Source: Selaginella moellendorffii (taxonomy: Eukaryota; Streptophyta; Lycopodiopsida; Selaginellales; Selaginellaceae). Taken from it: a stretch of DNA of 64,000 nucleotides. Position 1 is the stretch's first letter; each line of letters begins with the position of its first letter. The notes under the pieces are model-generated. The model had not been told where the DNA came from. It ran no database searches and saw only the letters and a program-made list of their open reading frames with translations. Below, piece by piece: positions 1-14,019 of the stretch. Location of the stretch: assembly GCF_000143415.4 (NCBI RefSeq), contig NW_003314402.1, positions 254,017 to 318,016 of the forward strand. The letters are read 5' to 3'. A program made the position numbers and the translations under genes.

Positions 1-227
1 CAACTTCAGGGCGCGATAATCTCGGACTTTGGTACCGCCGGGGATGCTTGGGATTGCATGCCTTACGTACCAGATACGTCGAAGTGGCGATGCTTCGTTT
101 CTCTCTGCAGGAGCCACAGACACTATGAGGATAGTGCACTAACTGCGAAGCAAAAACCCGGCAAGCAACTTACGGAATGAAATCGAAAACGCACCTTGTT
201 AGCTTACACGGTGCTGCTGTTTAATGC

Positions 228-2434
<2,207 letters not shown>

Positions 2435-2839
2435 TTCCCCCCTTCTACTCGCATTCTAGGGTTCTAGGGCTTGCTCGAGAGCAGGGTTACCGCTGGCGTG
2501 GAGCCCGCGTGGAGCCCACGTGGAGCCGTACCTTTGAAACAAAATGAGCGGGAAACGCTCGAGATAGCGAATTTGGAGAGCTTGGAATCTCCTGTAGAGA
2601 AACACGACTTTAGCGAGACAATGGGGAAGAACTAGGAACTCCAGCAACTTCTTTGAGGCACGAAAGAGAAAAAGAGCAAACTCTTGGTCGTTTTTGCCTA
2701 GCAGAATACGAAGGCTTGTTTGGATGAGACCATTCAATCCAAGCTAGCTTACCGGGACTCGATCTGTATAGAGATCATTCGAAAACCATCAGATGAAAAC
2801 ATGCCTGCTGAGCATACAAGGAACTTACCAGCAAGAAGC

Positions 2840-3240
2840 GGTACGTTTTAGATCAACGCATGGTTCCTTTCCTTGCCTGTGACCTACAAAACATTAGAAA
2901 CAGCGATGCATTGAAACAAATATCCATTAGGAGTACCGTCACGAACAGTGATATACCGAAACCTCCCATCGGCATAGCGATCTTCAGGAAAAGGAAGTGG
3001 AGAACGTCCTGTCCATCACAGAAACTCAGAACTAGAAGAAATAAGCATAGAAACAACGGAAGAAAGCGTAGCTTACCTCCAACCATGTTTGCCTATGATC
3101 GAAAAAGCTCGAGAACACAGCGTAGCGTTTTCTCCCTCCACTGTAAATGCTCCGCCACCATACTCATGGACGGTGAAACGAACATTAAATCCAGAAGGAG
3201 CGATATCTTCCACTTGCGTATTCCCATCCAAGCAAGAAAA
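2840..3240 (-). pseudogene. Frameshifted fragment of an S9 prolyl-oligopeptidase-like gene
   Basis: On the minus strand about 3220-3090 reads FNVRFTVHEYGGGAFTVEG, the hallmark VHEYGGG strand of the beta-propeller in plant acylaminoacyl-peptidase/dipeptidyl-peptidase-like S9 proteins. The match continues only after a frame change (AVFSSFFDHRQ, resembling the family's VYFSNF-DQR). After an intron-like gap it resumes as RYADGRFRYITVRDG, then HRQGKEP. The upstream propeller and the whole catalytic hydrolase domain are missing. The pieces keep intron-like spacing, so this is a decayed genomic fragment rather than a retrocopy. It lies in the divergent spacer between katanin and the coiled-coil gene. 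Confidence 0.75.
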
Positions 3241-3461
3241 ACCTTATTTCTCAGCGCTAGAGATTGCTCTCAAAAGAATTCTTGGAAGGAAGAAGACTCA
3301 TTGCAAGGATTCTCGCAGAGAAGATTTCCATTCGCATAGTCGTGAATCCTCCGAGGCGCAGTGATGGTGACGGAAATGGAGCTTGTAGTCCACCATCGCG
3401 ACTCGAGAGGAAATAGGAATTATTCTAGCACAAAATATTTAGGGCTTTGTCTGTCCAGTCC

Positions 3462-5570
3462 ATGGAATCGCATCACGCTTCGCTGGGGCGCCGCAAGGTG
3501 AGCTCGCCGCCGTGGAATCCGCATTGCTCTAACGTTGATCCAGTGTAGCTGGAGGAGATCCGGCAAAAGAAAGCGACGGAGAAGAATTCCGCGAAGCAAT
3601 CGGAGCTAATTCCATCAGGTAGAGGCTCGAAACACCATGAATCTCATGTTTTTTGCTTTCTCTTTCTTGTTCTAGGCCAGGATCAGGATGTCGAGGGTCT
3701 CAAACAAGAGGTGAGAGTTTTTCTTATCTTTGAGAAGAGAGAACTTATTTGTGAGTGAATATTATAGTTAAGTTTTAGTTTTTATCTGCAGCTAGAAGCA
3801 ACTCAAAACGAACGAAATGCGCTGCAAAGGCAATTGGACGAGAAGATCGAGAAAATACAAGTTCTTGTCCGGGACCTTCAAACTTTTCAAGCTTCAGCCA
3901 GTAACGTATGTGCTTGTTAGTCTTCATGTCTTGTAAGATTCTAAGTTTTCTTCCTCGCAGGATGCAAAGCTTGTTTCGGAGCTGAAGCAGTCTGTAAAAA
4001 ATCTTACTGTTGATAGAGATGCCGCCATTACATCCAAGGTAGGCTTTATACGTCATTGCTTCAAGCAACAAGGGAAAGCTTCGATTTTGCTAGGAAGATG
4101 TTACAGCTCAGCTGCGTCTCGCAAGAAAAAGACTCCAAGAAGCCGAGAACGAGCAGTACAAGGTCCATTAGCTTGTCACAAAATACTCTTTGCAGAAAGC
4201 TAACCTCCACTTGCCAGGCCGAAGAAGATGCTGCTGTTTTGAGAGCAGAGCTGAAGCAATTGCAACAGCAGATGGAGCACTCAGCCAGCTCTCAGTCTTT
4301 CCATGCAACAATGCTTACAGACCAATATGCAATCAGCGACCAAGAGCACAAGGCCGTCAAAGAGGAGCTCCATGTAGGTTCCTGCAAGTTTTTGCGTTTC
4401 TTACTTCTCTTCTGCTACAGGATGCGCTTTTCCAGCTTCAAAACAATCGGCAACTGTTGGCCATGGAGCAGCAAAAGGTTGCTCAACTTCTTGCTGAGAA
4501 AAAAGAGCTCGAAGCTGCTCTTGCGTCATCCCGGAACAATGAAGCCGGTACGAAGTTTTCCCGTTCCTTATTTTTAATCCATGTCTTGCCTGTCTGCCAA
4601 CAGAAGCAAAGCGAGCACTTGCGAATGCTGCAAGCACTACCGAACAACAATTCACGAGTAACAAATGGAAGTCCAAGGTTCGTTTTCCTTGGCACGGTAA
4701 AATTCTTAATAGTTTTGCTCCAGGTGGACAGAGGGAAATACGAGCAACACCTTCGTGAGCTTGCCTCTATGGTTGAACGACTTGAAAATGGCCGGCAGAA
4801 GCTGCTCGCAGAGGTAGAAACGCTTCACCAGTATTTCTAATGGTAGCCTTTTTCTTTCTTTGCTAGATTGACCGGCAGTCCCTGGAGATTGAAAAGCTCT
4901 TCATGGAAAACGAAGGTCTAGTGAGTGGGTTAAACGAAACCTCGGAGATTGCAGCACAATGGGAACGCCAGGTACTCGAGACAAAAGAACTTTCAGAACT
5001 CTAACAAATCCTTTTGTTTTTCCCAGCTTCGTGAGTGCGCTAAACAGAACACAGAGCTAGAAAACAAGTTGCAAGCGCATCAAACATTATCCCAACTAGA
5101 GGATTTGGTCAAGGAGGAGGATTTGTCATCGACAGAAATACCAAAACTTAAGGTAACGCGCTGGCCGCTTGCTCGTCTTTTTGTCTGTGGAGTCTTAAAC
5201 TCTCGGCTCTGGTGTTTTTCTTCTCCCTGCAGATGGATTTAACAAAAGCATTGGGCGAAAGAGACCAGCTGGCTTTGGAGTTGGCGAGTGTCAGGATCAC
5301 CTTGAATGGATTCAACAGACTGTAAGCTTTTCTCCTTTGTTTTTGCTTTGTTTGGTTTTTTTCAGAGTTTTTTAACAGGCTGCTTGCAGATATAATCCGG
5401 TGCTCTCCAGCCTGGAGACGAGGCTTGTACAAATCAAACAAAACTCCGCGCAGCAAATCGATGTAAGTTTCTAAGGATATATGTGGAAGTCTCCGTATGT
5501 TTCTAATCTTTTTAAGGCCCGGCAAAGGGTGTCTCTTCGTTCTTCTTGCTTCTATGTGACAGCCTTTTAA
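3462..5570 (+). CDS. Conserved plant coiled-coil protein, function unknown
   Basis: Starts at ATG 3462 (MESHHASLGRRK) and runs through about a dozen short exons separated by introns of 50-100 bases. It encodes an almost entirely alpha-helical, Gln/Glu/Lys/Leu-rich protein. Recognisable blocks include DRDAAITSKEDVTAQLRLAR, AEEDAAVLRAELKQLQQQ, VERLENGRQKLLAEIDRQS and YNPVLSSLETRLVQIKQ. From memory of the family these blocks are conserved across land plants in uncharacterised myosin-heavy-chain-like or golgin-like proteins; there is no catalytic domain. The last exon is uncertain: either splice after 5462 to 5517 and end at 5570, or read on to an earlier stop just after 5462. A TTTAGGGCTTT element lies about 20 bases before the ATG. 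Confidence 0.8.
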
Positions 5571-5897
5571 GTACACGCACAATGAAAGATCGAGGGCATT
5601 AGGGCTTTTCATCTTGTGGTGGTCGAGTTTTGAAGTACAATGCGGCAGCGCGCTGGAAGTTTTTGCGCTCTCGATCGCAGCAATCGTGGCCGTATTCCGT
5701 GCTGGGCAGCTCCATTTTCGAGGTAGGGATCTGAATTGCTAGGCTCTCGGGAAGAAGATGAGCTAAACTCTTGGCCGGGAGGATCTTCTAGAGATTCCAG
5801 TGCTCTTGAGTGATGAAGTGGGTCTCCTGGAGAGAGACGGGAAGGAGGAAATAGATCAGTGGAGCACAATGGGACCGAGCAGAGCGTAGTATAATTC

Positions 5898-6518
5898 ATG
5901 TTTAGTGGGGATGGAAGTCATGGCGGATCGGTAGCGGTTCAAATAGAAGGCTTTCGCTACAATGGCAAGGGACTCAAGAGAAAAGTGTCCGAGGTGCAAG
6001 GCACTGTTTTGACAGTGTCCGAGGAGGAAGAGGATTGCGAGTCCGAGGTTCTGGGAGGAGCTTATGGGAACTTGCAAGAGATCTTGGCAAGAAAGGAGAG
6101 GAACAAGAAGAAGAAGAAGAAGAAGAAGCAGGGATTTGACGAGGGATTTCCTTGCGAATCAAACTTTGTAGCTGTGGATGAAGAAGTCAGCACGACGACA
6201 TCCTTGGAGACCGAGGATCAGCGGCGCTGGCAGGAGCAGCAGCAGGGGAAGCAAGAGGAGTGGATCTTCGCGCGGCGGATTGGCAGGGTGGACGAGGAAG
6301 AAGTGAGCAGCGGGGACGAGTTTATGGAGTTTTGCGAGGAAGAAGATGGGGTAAAGATCGTCGCCAGTGATGATGCCAATGGCGATGACGAAGAAGATCG
6401 TGACAAACCCGGCTCGACTTACATCCTCTCGTCTGGGCGACAGACATCCCAAGTTGAGAAGAAGATCCCCACCATTGACGACGAGTTTGAGGAGTACTTT
6501 CGCCAACTCATGCTTTGA
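5898..6518 (+). CDS. Hypothetical acidic, low-complexity single-exon protein
   Basis: An open frame of 206 codons with no intron. The composition is strongly acidic (runs of Glu and Asp) with one poly-Lys stretch encoded by an AAG microsatellite at about 6107-6128. The C-terminus IDDEFEEYFRQLML looks like a short amphipathic conserved tail. I recognise no domain. In favour of a real gene are the uninterrupted length, an ATG near the start, and the distinct C-terminal motif. Against it are the biased triplet composition and the lack of a known family. It may be a nuclear regulatory or scaffold protein, but that is speculation. Confidence 0.45.
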   Translation: MFSGDGSHGGSVAVQIEGFRYNGKGLKRKVSEVQGTVLTVSEEEEDCESEVLGGAYGNLQEILARKERNKKKKKKKKQGFDEGFPCESNFVAVDEEVSTTTSLETEDQRRWQEQQQGKQEEWIFARRIGRVDEEEVSSGDEFMEFCEEEDGVKIVASDDANGDDEEDRDKPGSTYILSSGRQTSQVEKKIPTIDDEFEEYFRQLML

Positions 6519-6558
6519 TATAAACAAGAAAAGTTCCAGTGAGAACATTAAACCCTAA

Positions 6559-7988
6559 TGGAATATTCTACGGATTTGAAAATGATTTGCTTGCGTGTAA
6601 TTGATCCAGTCTAAGATTCCCGGACGTGGAAGAAGCAACCATGCAGTCGCCGACAAGCGCAATCCCTCCGACATTACCACTAAACCTAAAATCGACAAGC
6701 CGCCCCTCCTTTTCAAGCAACACCTAGGTCGCTCGCAATGTATCCAAGTGTGTGATCCAACATCAACGTCCTATTGTGGGGTGGATCATGCAAAATAGCG
6801 AGCCTTGACCTAAAATATTCGGGCTCGGCCCATAGATGATAAGCGCGACCACGTAACAAAAAAGACACCTGACCATCGAACAGCGTAAGAAAGTTGGTGG
6901 ATTTGTCGGAAGCGGTCAACCAATTAGTTTTAATGCGACGTCCACTTCATCCATGGCGCGGGTGGCGTGGGCCGTACAGGTGGTCTCTGGCCGTACGGAT
7001 GCAAGCGGCCAAAGCAACGTCCACATTTCTTGCCAGAGTGAATGTCCGTACGCCAACTCCTCCCAGGGAGCGGAGATCACGGGTCTCCCTGCCGTGCCCT
7101 AAAATCCGTGCGTTGTATCCGCCCTAAAGAGAGGAAAGTCTGAGCTCCACGGGTACCCCAGTCACTCTGACTCAATGCAAGTGTAAGTGGGCCTCTAGAT
7201 TGGATAACACAATATTATACATTACAACTATACACTGTATTTTATCATTATTTTCGAGGAGCTAAAATTTATCTACACGCGGACGTGGCAGGAGTACGAA
7301 GCTGGTATTCCCTGGGCACGTTTACAGGGTGATTCGTTATTTGAATTGCAAGCTTGCGGGGGATATGCCTTCGCGGGGACTGGCCACTGCACGTGGCCAT
7401 AAACCAGTTTGCACGGCAAAGTTATGGCCCAAAGTGGCGCCGCGCAGAGCCGTTAGATTCCCGGGATCGTGCGGCTGATGGATGGAATGATTATGTGTAT
7501 GGGGTATGGGTAAAGTGGGCGTGTAAGTGTGTGTAACTTTCAGTGGTTGCCCAGTCGCATTCTTCTTAGGTAAAGACGCGAAGCTCTCTTTTGTTTCTTT
7601 AGGAGGTTTTTTGTTTTTTAGGGTAGGAGAAGGCGGCTTTCTTGCATCTGGCGATGGTGGAGCGATCGCGAGCTCTAGCGAGCGAATAGCCTTGCGCCAG
7701 GGAGAAGGTTTTGTTTCGCAGGGAAATTTGGCAATGCAGGGCACTTCTGCGCGTGATGGTGCGTAATCTCGGTGGAATTCGTCCAAATCTATGGATTGGA
7801 TCTAGAAATTCTCTCCCCCCTGCCTCGCGAAGCAAGGAATCGCCGCTGCCGGCCTTCTTCTCTCGCTTGGAGTGGCTTGGCTATCGATTGCTTCTCCTCA
7901 ATCTCGTCCTTCCCTCCCATTCTTCGTGCTTCTTGAGTGATATTTTGGAGGGAATCAATGGAGAAAGGAATCCGGGACAGGGCAGTAA
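6559..7988. other. Intergenic and 5' flank of the MIP1/DUF547 gene
   Basis: No supported gene. Short open frames occur on both strands but lack splice continuity or recognisable motifs. A small A+T-rich patch lies at about 7200-7265. The last few hundred bases probably hold the promoter and 5' UTR of the gene starting at 7989, which has an in-frame TAA just upstream of its ATG. Confidence 0.5.
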
Positions 7989-10900
7989 ATGTATCGGTGG
8001 CGCCGTGAAGCAAACGAAGGGAAAAGAATGCCCGACAAAGGCGCGGTGAAAGTGTTTGGTCCTTGCCAAGCGCCTCTCCAGACAACATACAGAAATGATA
8101 GTATCTTTAGTCCTTTGGTACGTACCATTCTCATAATTGGAGTTTTCCAACGCTTTGTTTGTAGGATTCTTTCAAACGCGCGCACTCTGCTTGCTCTAAT
8201 GGAGGCTTTGGACACACTGTAAGCTTTCACGAGTGTTTCCAAGTTTCTCCAGCAATTTTTTTGCTCTACAGATGATCTGCGCACAGCTCTTGACCAATGT
8301 AGCCTCCGGGATGAGTGACAGGTATAGTGGTCTTGTATTGTTCATCACAGGAACTAACACTTTACTCTTGTGATGCGATGCGATGCAGCAATTCTCCTCA
8401 AAAGCAGACGAGGAAGAAGCACAAAGGGCGGCACGCCACGGACGCAAAGGTCCACGGTGAGCCGCTGGAGCGAATCGATGAAGAGGTACTGATCTGTTTC
8501 ATGTTTTTCGGATTAGCCTTGAGAACTCTTTGAAACTCCACCGTTTCAGGATTTGTGCGCAGAGGATTCTAGACGGAGGGACGCCTCCCGGCGCTTGTTT
8601 TCGTCATCCAGTGACGTTGTAAGCTTTATTCTTCTGCTAACAGGAAAAGCATCCCTGACGCTAGTCAGTTTTAGACTGTTGCCAACTCCATTGAAGCAAT
8701 CAGGAAGGAAGGCTTGCGTGTGCGCCGTTCTCGTCTCGAGGAGGACGTGAGTTTTAATGGTTTTGTGCATTGAATGAATAGCTAATGCAGCGATTTCTAA
8801 TTCGCAGATATTGAGGCTTCACAAGCGTTTAAGAAATGAGCTAGATCTGCGCGAAGCGCTTGAAATTGCCTTATCCGATGCGTCCGCGGCCATCCCTGAA
8901 CATGTTCCTCTGAAGGTTTATATCTTATTCCTTGATTATATAACCAGTTTTGCATAAAATATATCGTTGACTGATTGATGCAGGTGCGCAAACTACTGCA
9001 AGATATTGCAATTCTCGAAGTCACTGTTCTAAGCTTGGAAGACCAAGTGCTGGCATCCCAGTGGCAGCTGTGTAAGGAACGTAAAGAAAGTGCTGCAATT
9101 CAGAACTCTGCTCCATCGTCGTTCAGGCACAGCAAAACATTCGACAGGATCCCGCAAGCTCAATGTTCACAAAATTTATTTTGTCAAGAGGATCCTTCGT
9201 GCAGCGCTCTAGTAGACGAACTCTCGCCTGTAACCCCAGGTCTACGAAAGTCCTCTAGCCGTCTTTCGAGGTACAGCGATGCTGAAAGTTCAGAACAACA
9301 GGAAGATTCCCCCTACGAGCATGGGAATCTAGCTTTGACAATCTCGGGAGAGCCAGATACTCCAAGACGATCAAGCTTTTGGAGTAACTGCTCTGACGAA
9401 GACTACGGGCAGTCACATAAAAGAGAAAAATGCGACTCCCTTGAGGTACTTCTTGCAAGCTCTTTGGCAAAACTGTGAGCTTTTTTCTGCAGAGCGAGAG
9501 GATAAAACATAGAAAACATCAACGAAAGAAGACTAGGCAAAAGCATTCTGAGCTAGTCGCTTGTTCAAGTTGCCCTGTAAGCTACAGTTTTGTTCTCTGA
9601 TGTCATTTTACCTTGTATTCTCGACAGGAAACTCCTCCACAAGAGTTTGATGACACAATGACGCTATCCCGGAGGAGTAGCTTGCTTTTAAAAGGCCTCG
9701 CTTTACATCCTAATCGGCTTTCGGAGAAAATGCTTCGCTGCATGATGGATATATATTGCCACCTTTCAGACACTGCGCCTTTCACCGCGTCTTCGTCACC
9801 GACCTCGCCTTTTACGCAAGCGATCACAACACCTTCTATGTCATCGCTTTCAGAATCTTCGTTTCTGTCTTTTGGTAAAAGCCCACTGGTTGAGTTGCCG
9901 AACAAGGAAGATGTTGTGGGATCCGAGAGCTTGTTTGATCCTTACAGGACAAAAGAGAAGCTATCCTGGGTGGATATTGGAGTTTATAGTTCGGCGTTGG
10001 AAATCAGGTGGATAGCTGTTGGCAAGGAACAGCTTGGATATGCTGCTCGAGCTCTTCGAGAATACAAGTACGTCTTTTTCTCTTTTTTTCCTTGTTTTTG
10101 TTCTTTCTTGCTTTTTCTTCTAACTTAACTTTTCTCCACGGCAGATTGTTGGTCGAACAACTAGCCAAAGTGGACATCTTGTCCATGGCACACGAAGAAA
10201 AACTAGCTTTCTGGGTGAATATTTATAACGCTCTAGTTATGCACGTAAGTATATATTAAGAATTTCCTCGTTTTACTGATCACAACTTCAGGGATACTTG
10301 GCGTACGGCATTCCGAATAGCGAGCTTAAGTCATTCTTCCTCCTGCAAAAGGTAGATGGAGTAATAAAATAGCTATGGACTTACCACGATCTCGTTCTTT
10401 TACAGGCATCGTACGTGATCGGTGGACACACCTTTACAGCGCTTGCTATTGAGTACCATTTACTCAAGCATAAAGCTCCTGCACATCGTCCGCAAATCGT
10501 AAAAACAAAGCATTTTATTGTTCTCGAGGCTAATTCACAATTGTCTACTTTTCAGGCCTTACTACTGGCACTACACAAAATCAAACTTACATTGGAACAA
10601 ACGAGTTTTGCAGTCGATTATCCAGAACCTTTGACAGTGTTTGCTCTAAGCTGCGGTGCGCGATCTTCACCATTGGTAAGCTCGCAGTTGTATAGCTCTG
10701 TCATTCCAGATTGACAAACGGTTTGATTCTTTGCAGGTAAAGGTGTACACACCAGATAATGTTATTCAGCAGCTAAAGTCTTCGCTGCACGACTACATCC
10801 GAGCATCAGTTGGGCTCGGCGTGAGGGGTAAAGTCCTGATTCCCAAGCTGCTCTACACTTACGCGCACGAAAACATGGAGGACTCGAGCTTGCTCGCGTG

Positions 10901-11042
10901 GATTTACCTCCACCTCCCGAGCCCGCAGGTGGCTGTTATCAGGGAGTGCCTGCAACAGAGGCGTCACAGGTTCTTGAGCTCGAGGAATTTTTCAATCTTG
11001 CCCTTTGATTTTCGGTTCCAGTACCTGTTTCTTAGGAGCTGA
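7989..11042 (+). CDS. Ternary complex factor MIP1-type leucine zipper plus DUF547 protein
   Basis: Multi-exon gene starting at ATG 7989 (an alternative in-frame ATG is 8028) and ending RFQYLFLRS at 11042. Domains in order: a basic, Ser-rich N-terminus; a leucine-zipper block at about 8680-9090 (RRSRLEEDILRLHKRLRNEL, then VRKLLQDIAILEVTVLSLED), matching the Lzipper-MIP1 family; a long Ser/Pro-rich spacer; and from about 9960 the DUF547 region (EKLAFWVNIYNALVMH, the SYVIGGHTFTALAIEY segment, FALSCGARSSP, VRGKVLIPKLLYTYAHE). DUF547 function is unknown; the zipper suggests dimerisation. The early exons, before about 8680, are the least certain, and one acceptor near 8670-8690 could be chosen differently. 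Confidence 0.85.
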
Positions 11043-11194
11043 GGGGAGAATGCAATCGTGTACCATATGTGAATAGAAGTAACTTATTCTTTGATTCTAA
11101 TGATATATAGTTTTCTAGTGTGATGGAAGAACTTCCATCCTTTAAGCTTCGTACCTACAAAAGCGCTTGCTCACCTGTAAGTGAGTTTGGTTCT

Positions 11195-13114
11195 TCAATT
11201 TGCTACTTCTAACTTCTCTTTTACAGGAGCATCCTTTCCGAGTCTATAGATGCTAGACAGAAGAACATACGCCGCTCCATCTCCGGGCTCCAGCGCGAGG
11301 ATCGAGCTCGTAGCACAGGCCCCGGTGTGGAAGTCCCGGTGGCCAGTGGAAGCTCCCAGCAAACACCGCCACTCGAGAGCCTCGGGAACGTAAGGCATGT
11401 TTGTGACAAGTTCCAACGCAGCATCCAGGTGACCACCTCGTCCCAGGAGATCAACCATGCAACAGTAGTGCTGCTTAGTGGGAGAGATCCCATAGTCGAG
11501 ACCCATGGACACCATGTAGCTCCTTCCAAGGTAGAGCTTCCCGGTTTGGCTACAGGCATTGAGGATGGACACAAAGCAAGTTTGATCTGGGAGCTCCACA
11601 GCTTTCATCTCATGGAAGACGTTGAAAGCTTCGATCGCTCGAGCGTTTTGCGAGTAGCCTGTCAAGATGGAGCTCCACGAGACGGTGTCAATCTCTGGAA
11701 GCCTGTGGAACCATGCTGCGGCATCGTCCACGCGGCCGGACTGGGTATATCCGCCCAGCATCGCATTCCAAGATGCCAGGTTCCTGTGTGGCATGCGGCA
11801 ATAGAAGAGCTCTTTGGCCTCGAGGATATGCCCGTTTTGGGCATATGCCACAAGCATCGCGTTCCAAGATACCAGATCTCTTTCAGGCATCAAAGAGAAG
11901 ATTCTCAGCGTCTCGTCAAAGTGGCCGTGCTGCATGTAAGATGCAAGCATCACGTTCCAGGAAACTAAATTCTTTCCGGGCATCGAATCAAACGTACATG
12001 CGGCTTTCTCCAGATTCCCACTCTGGGCATATGCCGCTAGAATGGACGTCCACGAAACCACGTCCCGGTGTGGCATAGAATCAAAGACTAGGCAAACATT
12101 CTCCAGATCTTTTGCTTGTCCGTAAGCATCTAGCATAGCATTCCATGACACTAAGTCGCGCTCTAGCATGGCATCAAACACTTGCTTTGCTAGCCACATA
12201 TGCCCTGACTGGGCATAGGCTACTAGTAAGGCCGTGGAAGATACCAGGTTGTGTTGCGGCATATTCTCCGCCAGCTCGATAGCGTCAAGAATATATGCGC
12301 TTTCTGTGTAGGCAGTGAGCAAGGTTGTGCAAGAGAAGAGGTCTTTTGCTCCCATCGCCGCAAGGATATCCTTTGCTTCTCGAATATACCCATTACGGGC
12401 ATATGCCGAGAGCATCACGTTACACGATACCCTGTCGTGCTGTGGCATCTTGTCATAGAATCTTTTTAGAGCCTCGAGATTTCCTGTGTCGCAGTAGAGC
12501 TCCAGCATTGCCGTCCAAACAACGAGATCCTGCTGTGGCATCTCTTCGAACATTCTCTTGGCATCTTTAATATGCCCTTCGCGGGCACACGCTATTAGCA
12601 CTGTCGTCCAGGAGACGAGATCCCATTGTGGCATATTCTCTAGGAACATTTTAGCGTTTTGGATGTCGCTGTTGGTCGAGTAGGCCGTGAGAAGAATATT
12701 AAAAGAGACGATGCTTCTCTGTGGCATCTCATTAAAGATCTCTTGAGCATTGAGCATATACCCGTTCTGGGCATATGCTGTGAGCATAGAGTTCCAACAG
12801 ACCAGCGTGCGATTCGTCGCCCTGTTGAAGATTCCTCTGGCTCTTTCAAGGCATCCTGTTTTTCCATATGCAGCGATCATGACCGTGTGTGAGACGATGC
12901 TCGGTGACGGCATATTCTCGAACAGGCTCTCGGCATCTCGCAGATGCCCATTGCGGGCAAATGCATAGAGCATGATATTCCAGGTGAAGGAATCTTTCCA
13001 TGGCAGGGAATCGAAGATCTTCTTGGCTTGCTTCGCGTTGCCCGACCTGCCGTACGACTGGATCTGCCTGTTCCCCGCGAGAAGCTCTTGGCTAGTATGG
13101 CATTCTTGGGTCAT
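11195..13114 (-). CDS. Pentatricopeptide repeat (PPR) protein with E-like C-terminus
   Basis: Single exon, 639 codons from ATG 13114 (MTQECHTSQELLAGNRQ). The body is a chain of about 15 short S-type repeats of about 31 residues with the recurring core LVSWNAMLxAYAQxGxxxxAxxxF, such as DLVSWNAMLDAYGQ. The end resembles an E domain (KQHYCCMVDLLGRGGHLDAA, YVLLSSIYRLGKD). No DYW deaminase domain follows. Known role of the family: sequence-specific binding of organelle RNA, often for editing or processing. Organelle targeting is not evident from this start; an upstream extension is open to 13186 but begins with a non-ATG codon. Two decayed copies of parts of this gene lie at 13620-13985 and 20035-20460. 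Confidence 0.92.
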   Translation of the reverse strand: MTQECHTSQELLAGNRQIQSYGRSGNAKQAKKIFDSLPWKDSFTWNIMLYAFARNGHLRDAESLFENMPSPSIVSHTVMIAAYGKTGCLERARGIFNRATNRTLVCWNSMLTAYAQNGYMLNAQEIFNEMPQRSIVSFNILLTAYSTNSDIQNAKMFLENMPQWDLVSWTTVLIACAREGHIKDAKRMFEEMPQQDLVVWTAMLELYCDTGNLEALKRFYDKMPQHDRVSCNVMLSAYARNGYIREAKDILAAMGAKDLFSCTTLLTAYTESAYILDAIELAENMPQHNLVSSTALLVAYAQSGHMWLAKQVFDAMLERDLVSWNAMLDAYGQAKDLENVCLVFDSMPHRDVVSWTSILAAYAQSGNLEKAACTFDSMPGKNLVSWNVMLASYMQHGHFDETLRIFSLMPERDLVSWNAMLVAYAQNGHILEAKELFYCRMPHRNLASWNAMLGGYTQSGRVDDAAAWFHRLPEIDTVSWSSILTGYSQNARAIEAFNVFHEMKAVELPDQTCFVSILNACSQTGKLYLGRSYMVSMGLDYGISPTKQHYCCMVDLLGRGGHLDAALELVTNMPYVPEALEWRCLLGASTGHRDFHTGACATSSILALEPGDGAAYVLLSSIYRLGKDAPVKEKLEVAN

Positions 13115-13619
13115 TGGGCGGCTTGGCTGTAGAGACGAGGCGAAACAATTGATATAATATGGATCAAAGTGGCAGACGAAGAACAAGATGGAGAGCTCAT
13201 AAACAATTCTAGCTCAAAAGTGTTGCTGCTGTTGATCAATCTCTTCATCTGTAAGGTATCATTAATAATGACCATGATCAGGGCGAAAGAATTGATAAAG
13301 CGCTTACTTCTGGACCATCTCCATGACCACCACACCAAGCTGGTCATAGTTCAAGAATTTTTCATGACCACCACCAACATGGCTATCTTTGGTAAGCATG
13401 ACAAGCTGCTTTGCCACACCAACAATCCCAAGGCTGCTCACACCATGAAGCCCAAAGCGTAAGCAAATCCTAAATATCAAGGTGTTTGAAACTCACAGTT
13501 CAAGAGCACTACGTATATGTATATTCAGCTTTAAGTTTCTTGAATAAATAAAATCCTATCGTTTTCTGTCATTCGATTATTCATTCCATTATGGGAAATG
13601 ATATGTAAGGTTGTGCACG
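13115..13619. other. Intergenic stretch, no supported gene
   Basis: Contains a 97-codon open frame at 13169-13462 (+) that resembles no family I know and overlaps the 5' side of the PPR gene. The remainder is A+T-rich and non-coding in appearance. Confidence 0.4.
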
Positions 13620-13985
13620 AGTTTGCTCCCATATCTTTTGCTTCGAATGTACCCATTATGGGCATATATGCGGAGAACACACATTCCACAAGCAACGATT
13701 CAACATTCTCTTGGCATCTTTGATATACCCGCTATTTCGACGAGACGAGATCCCATTGCAGCATAGGCTGTGAGAAGAATATTTAAACATGTGGCATCTC
13801 ATAAGAGATCTCTTGAGCTCTATGAATATGCCCGGTCTGGGCATATGCCGTGGGCATAGAATTCCCAGCAAACGCGCATGCGATCTTTGCACAGCTCCCG
13901 TTTTTTCGAAAGCAAACCGTAGGTGACGGTCTCGCAGCGCAGAGCATATTCCAGGCGAAGGAATCTTTCCATTCTCATGAAATTC
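13620..13985 (-). pseudogene. Decayed PPR gene fragment
   Basis: Short blocks match the neighbouring PPR gene on the same strand. Examples are the ACCCATTATGGGCATAT block near 13650 (compare 12388-12404), the GACGAGATCCCATTG block near 13741 (compare 12614-12628) and the CTGGGCATATGCCGTG block near 13836. Deletions and frame changes separate the blocks, so no repeat array can be read through. It lies immediately upstream of the WSS1-like gene. Confidence 0.75.
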
Positions 13986-14019
13986 TTTTTTGTTTAAAGG
14001 GTTTGAAAATGTAGGGTTT

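Noticed and set aside
1-227. Possible gene end at the left edge
   Set aside because: No frame or splice signal continues from the edge; treated as katanin 3' flank.
7337-7835. Several overlapping open frames on both strands
   Set aside because: Mutually overlapping, without domains or splice continuity; probably promoter and 5' UTR of the MIP1/DUF547 gene.
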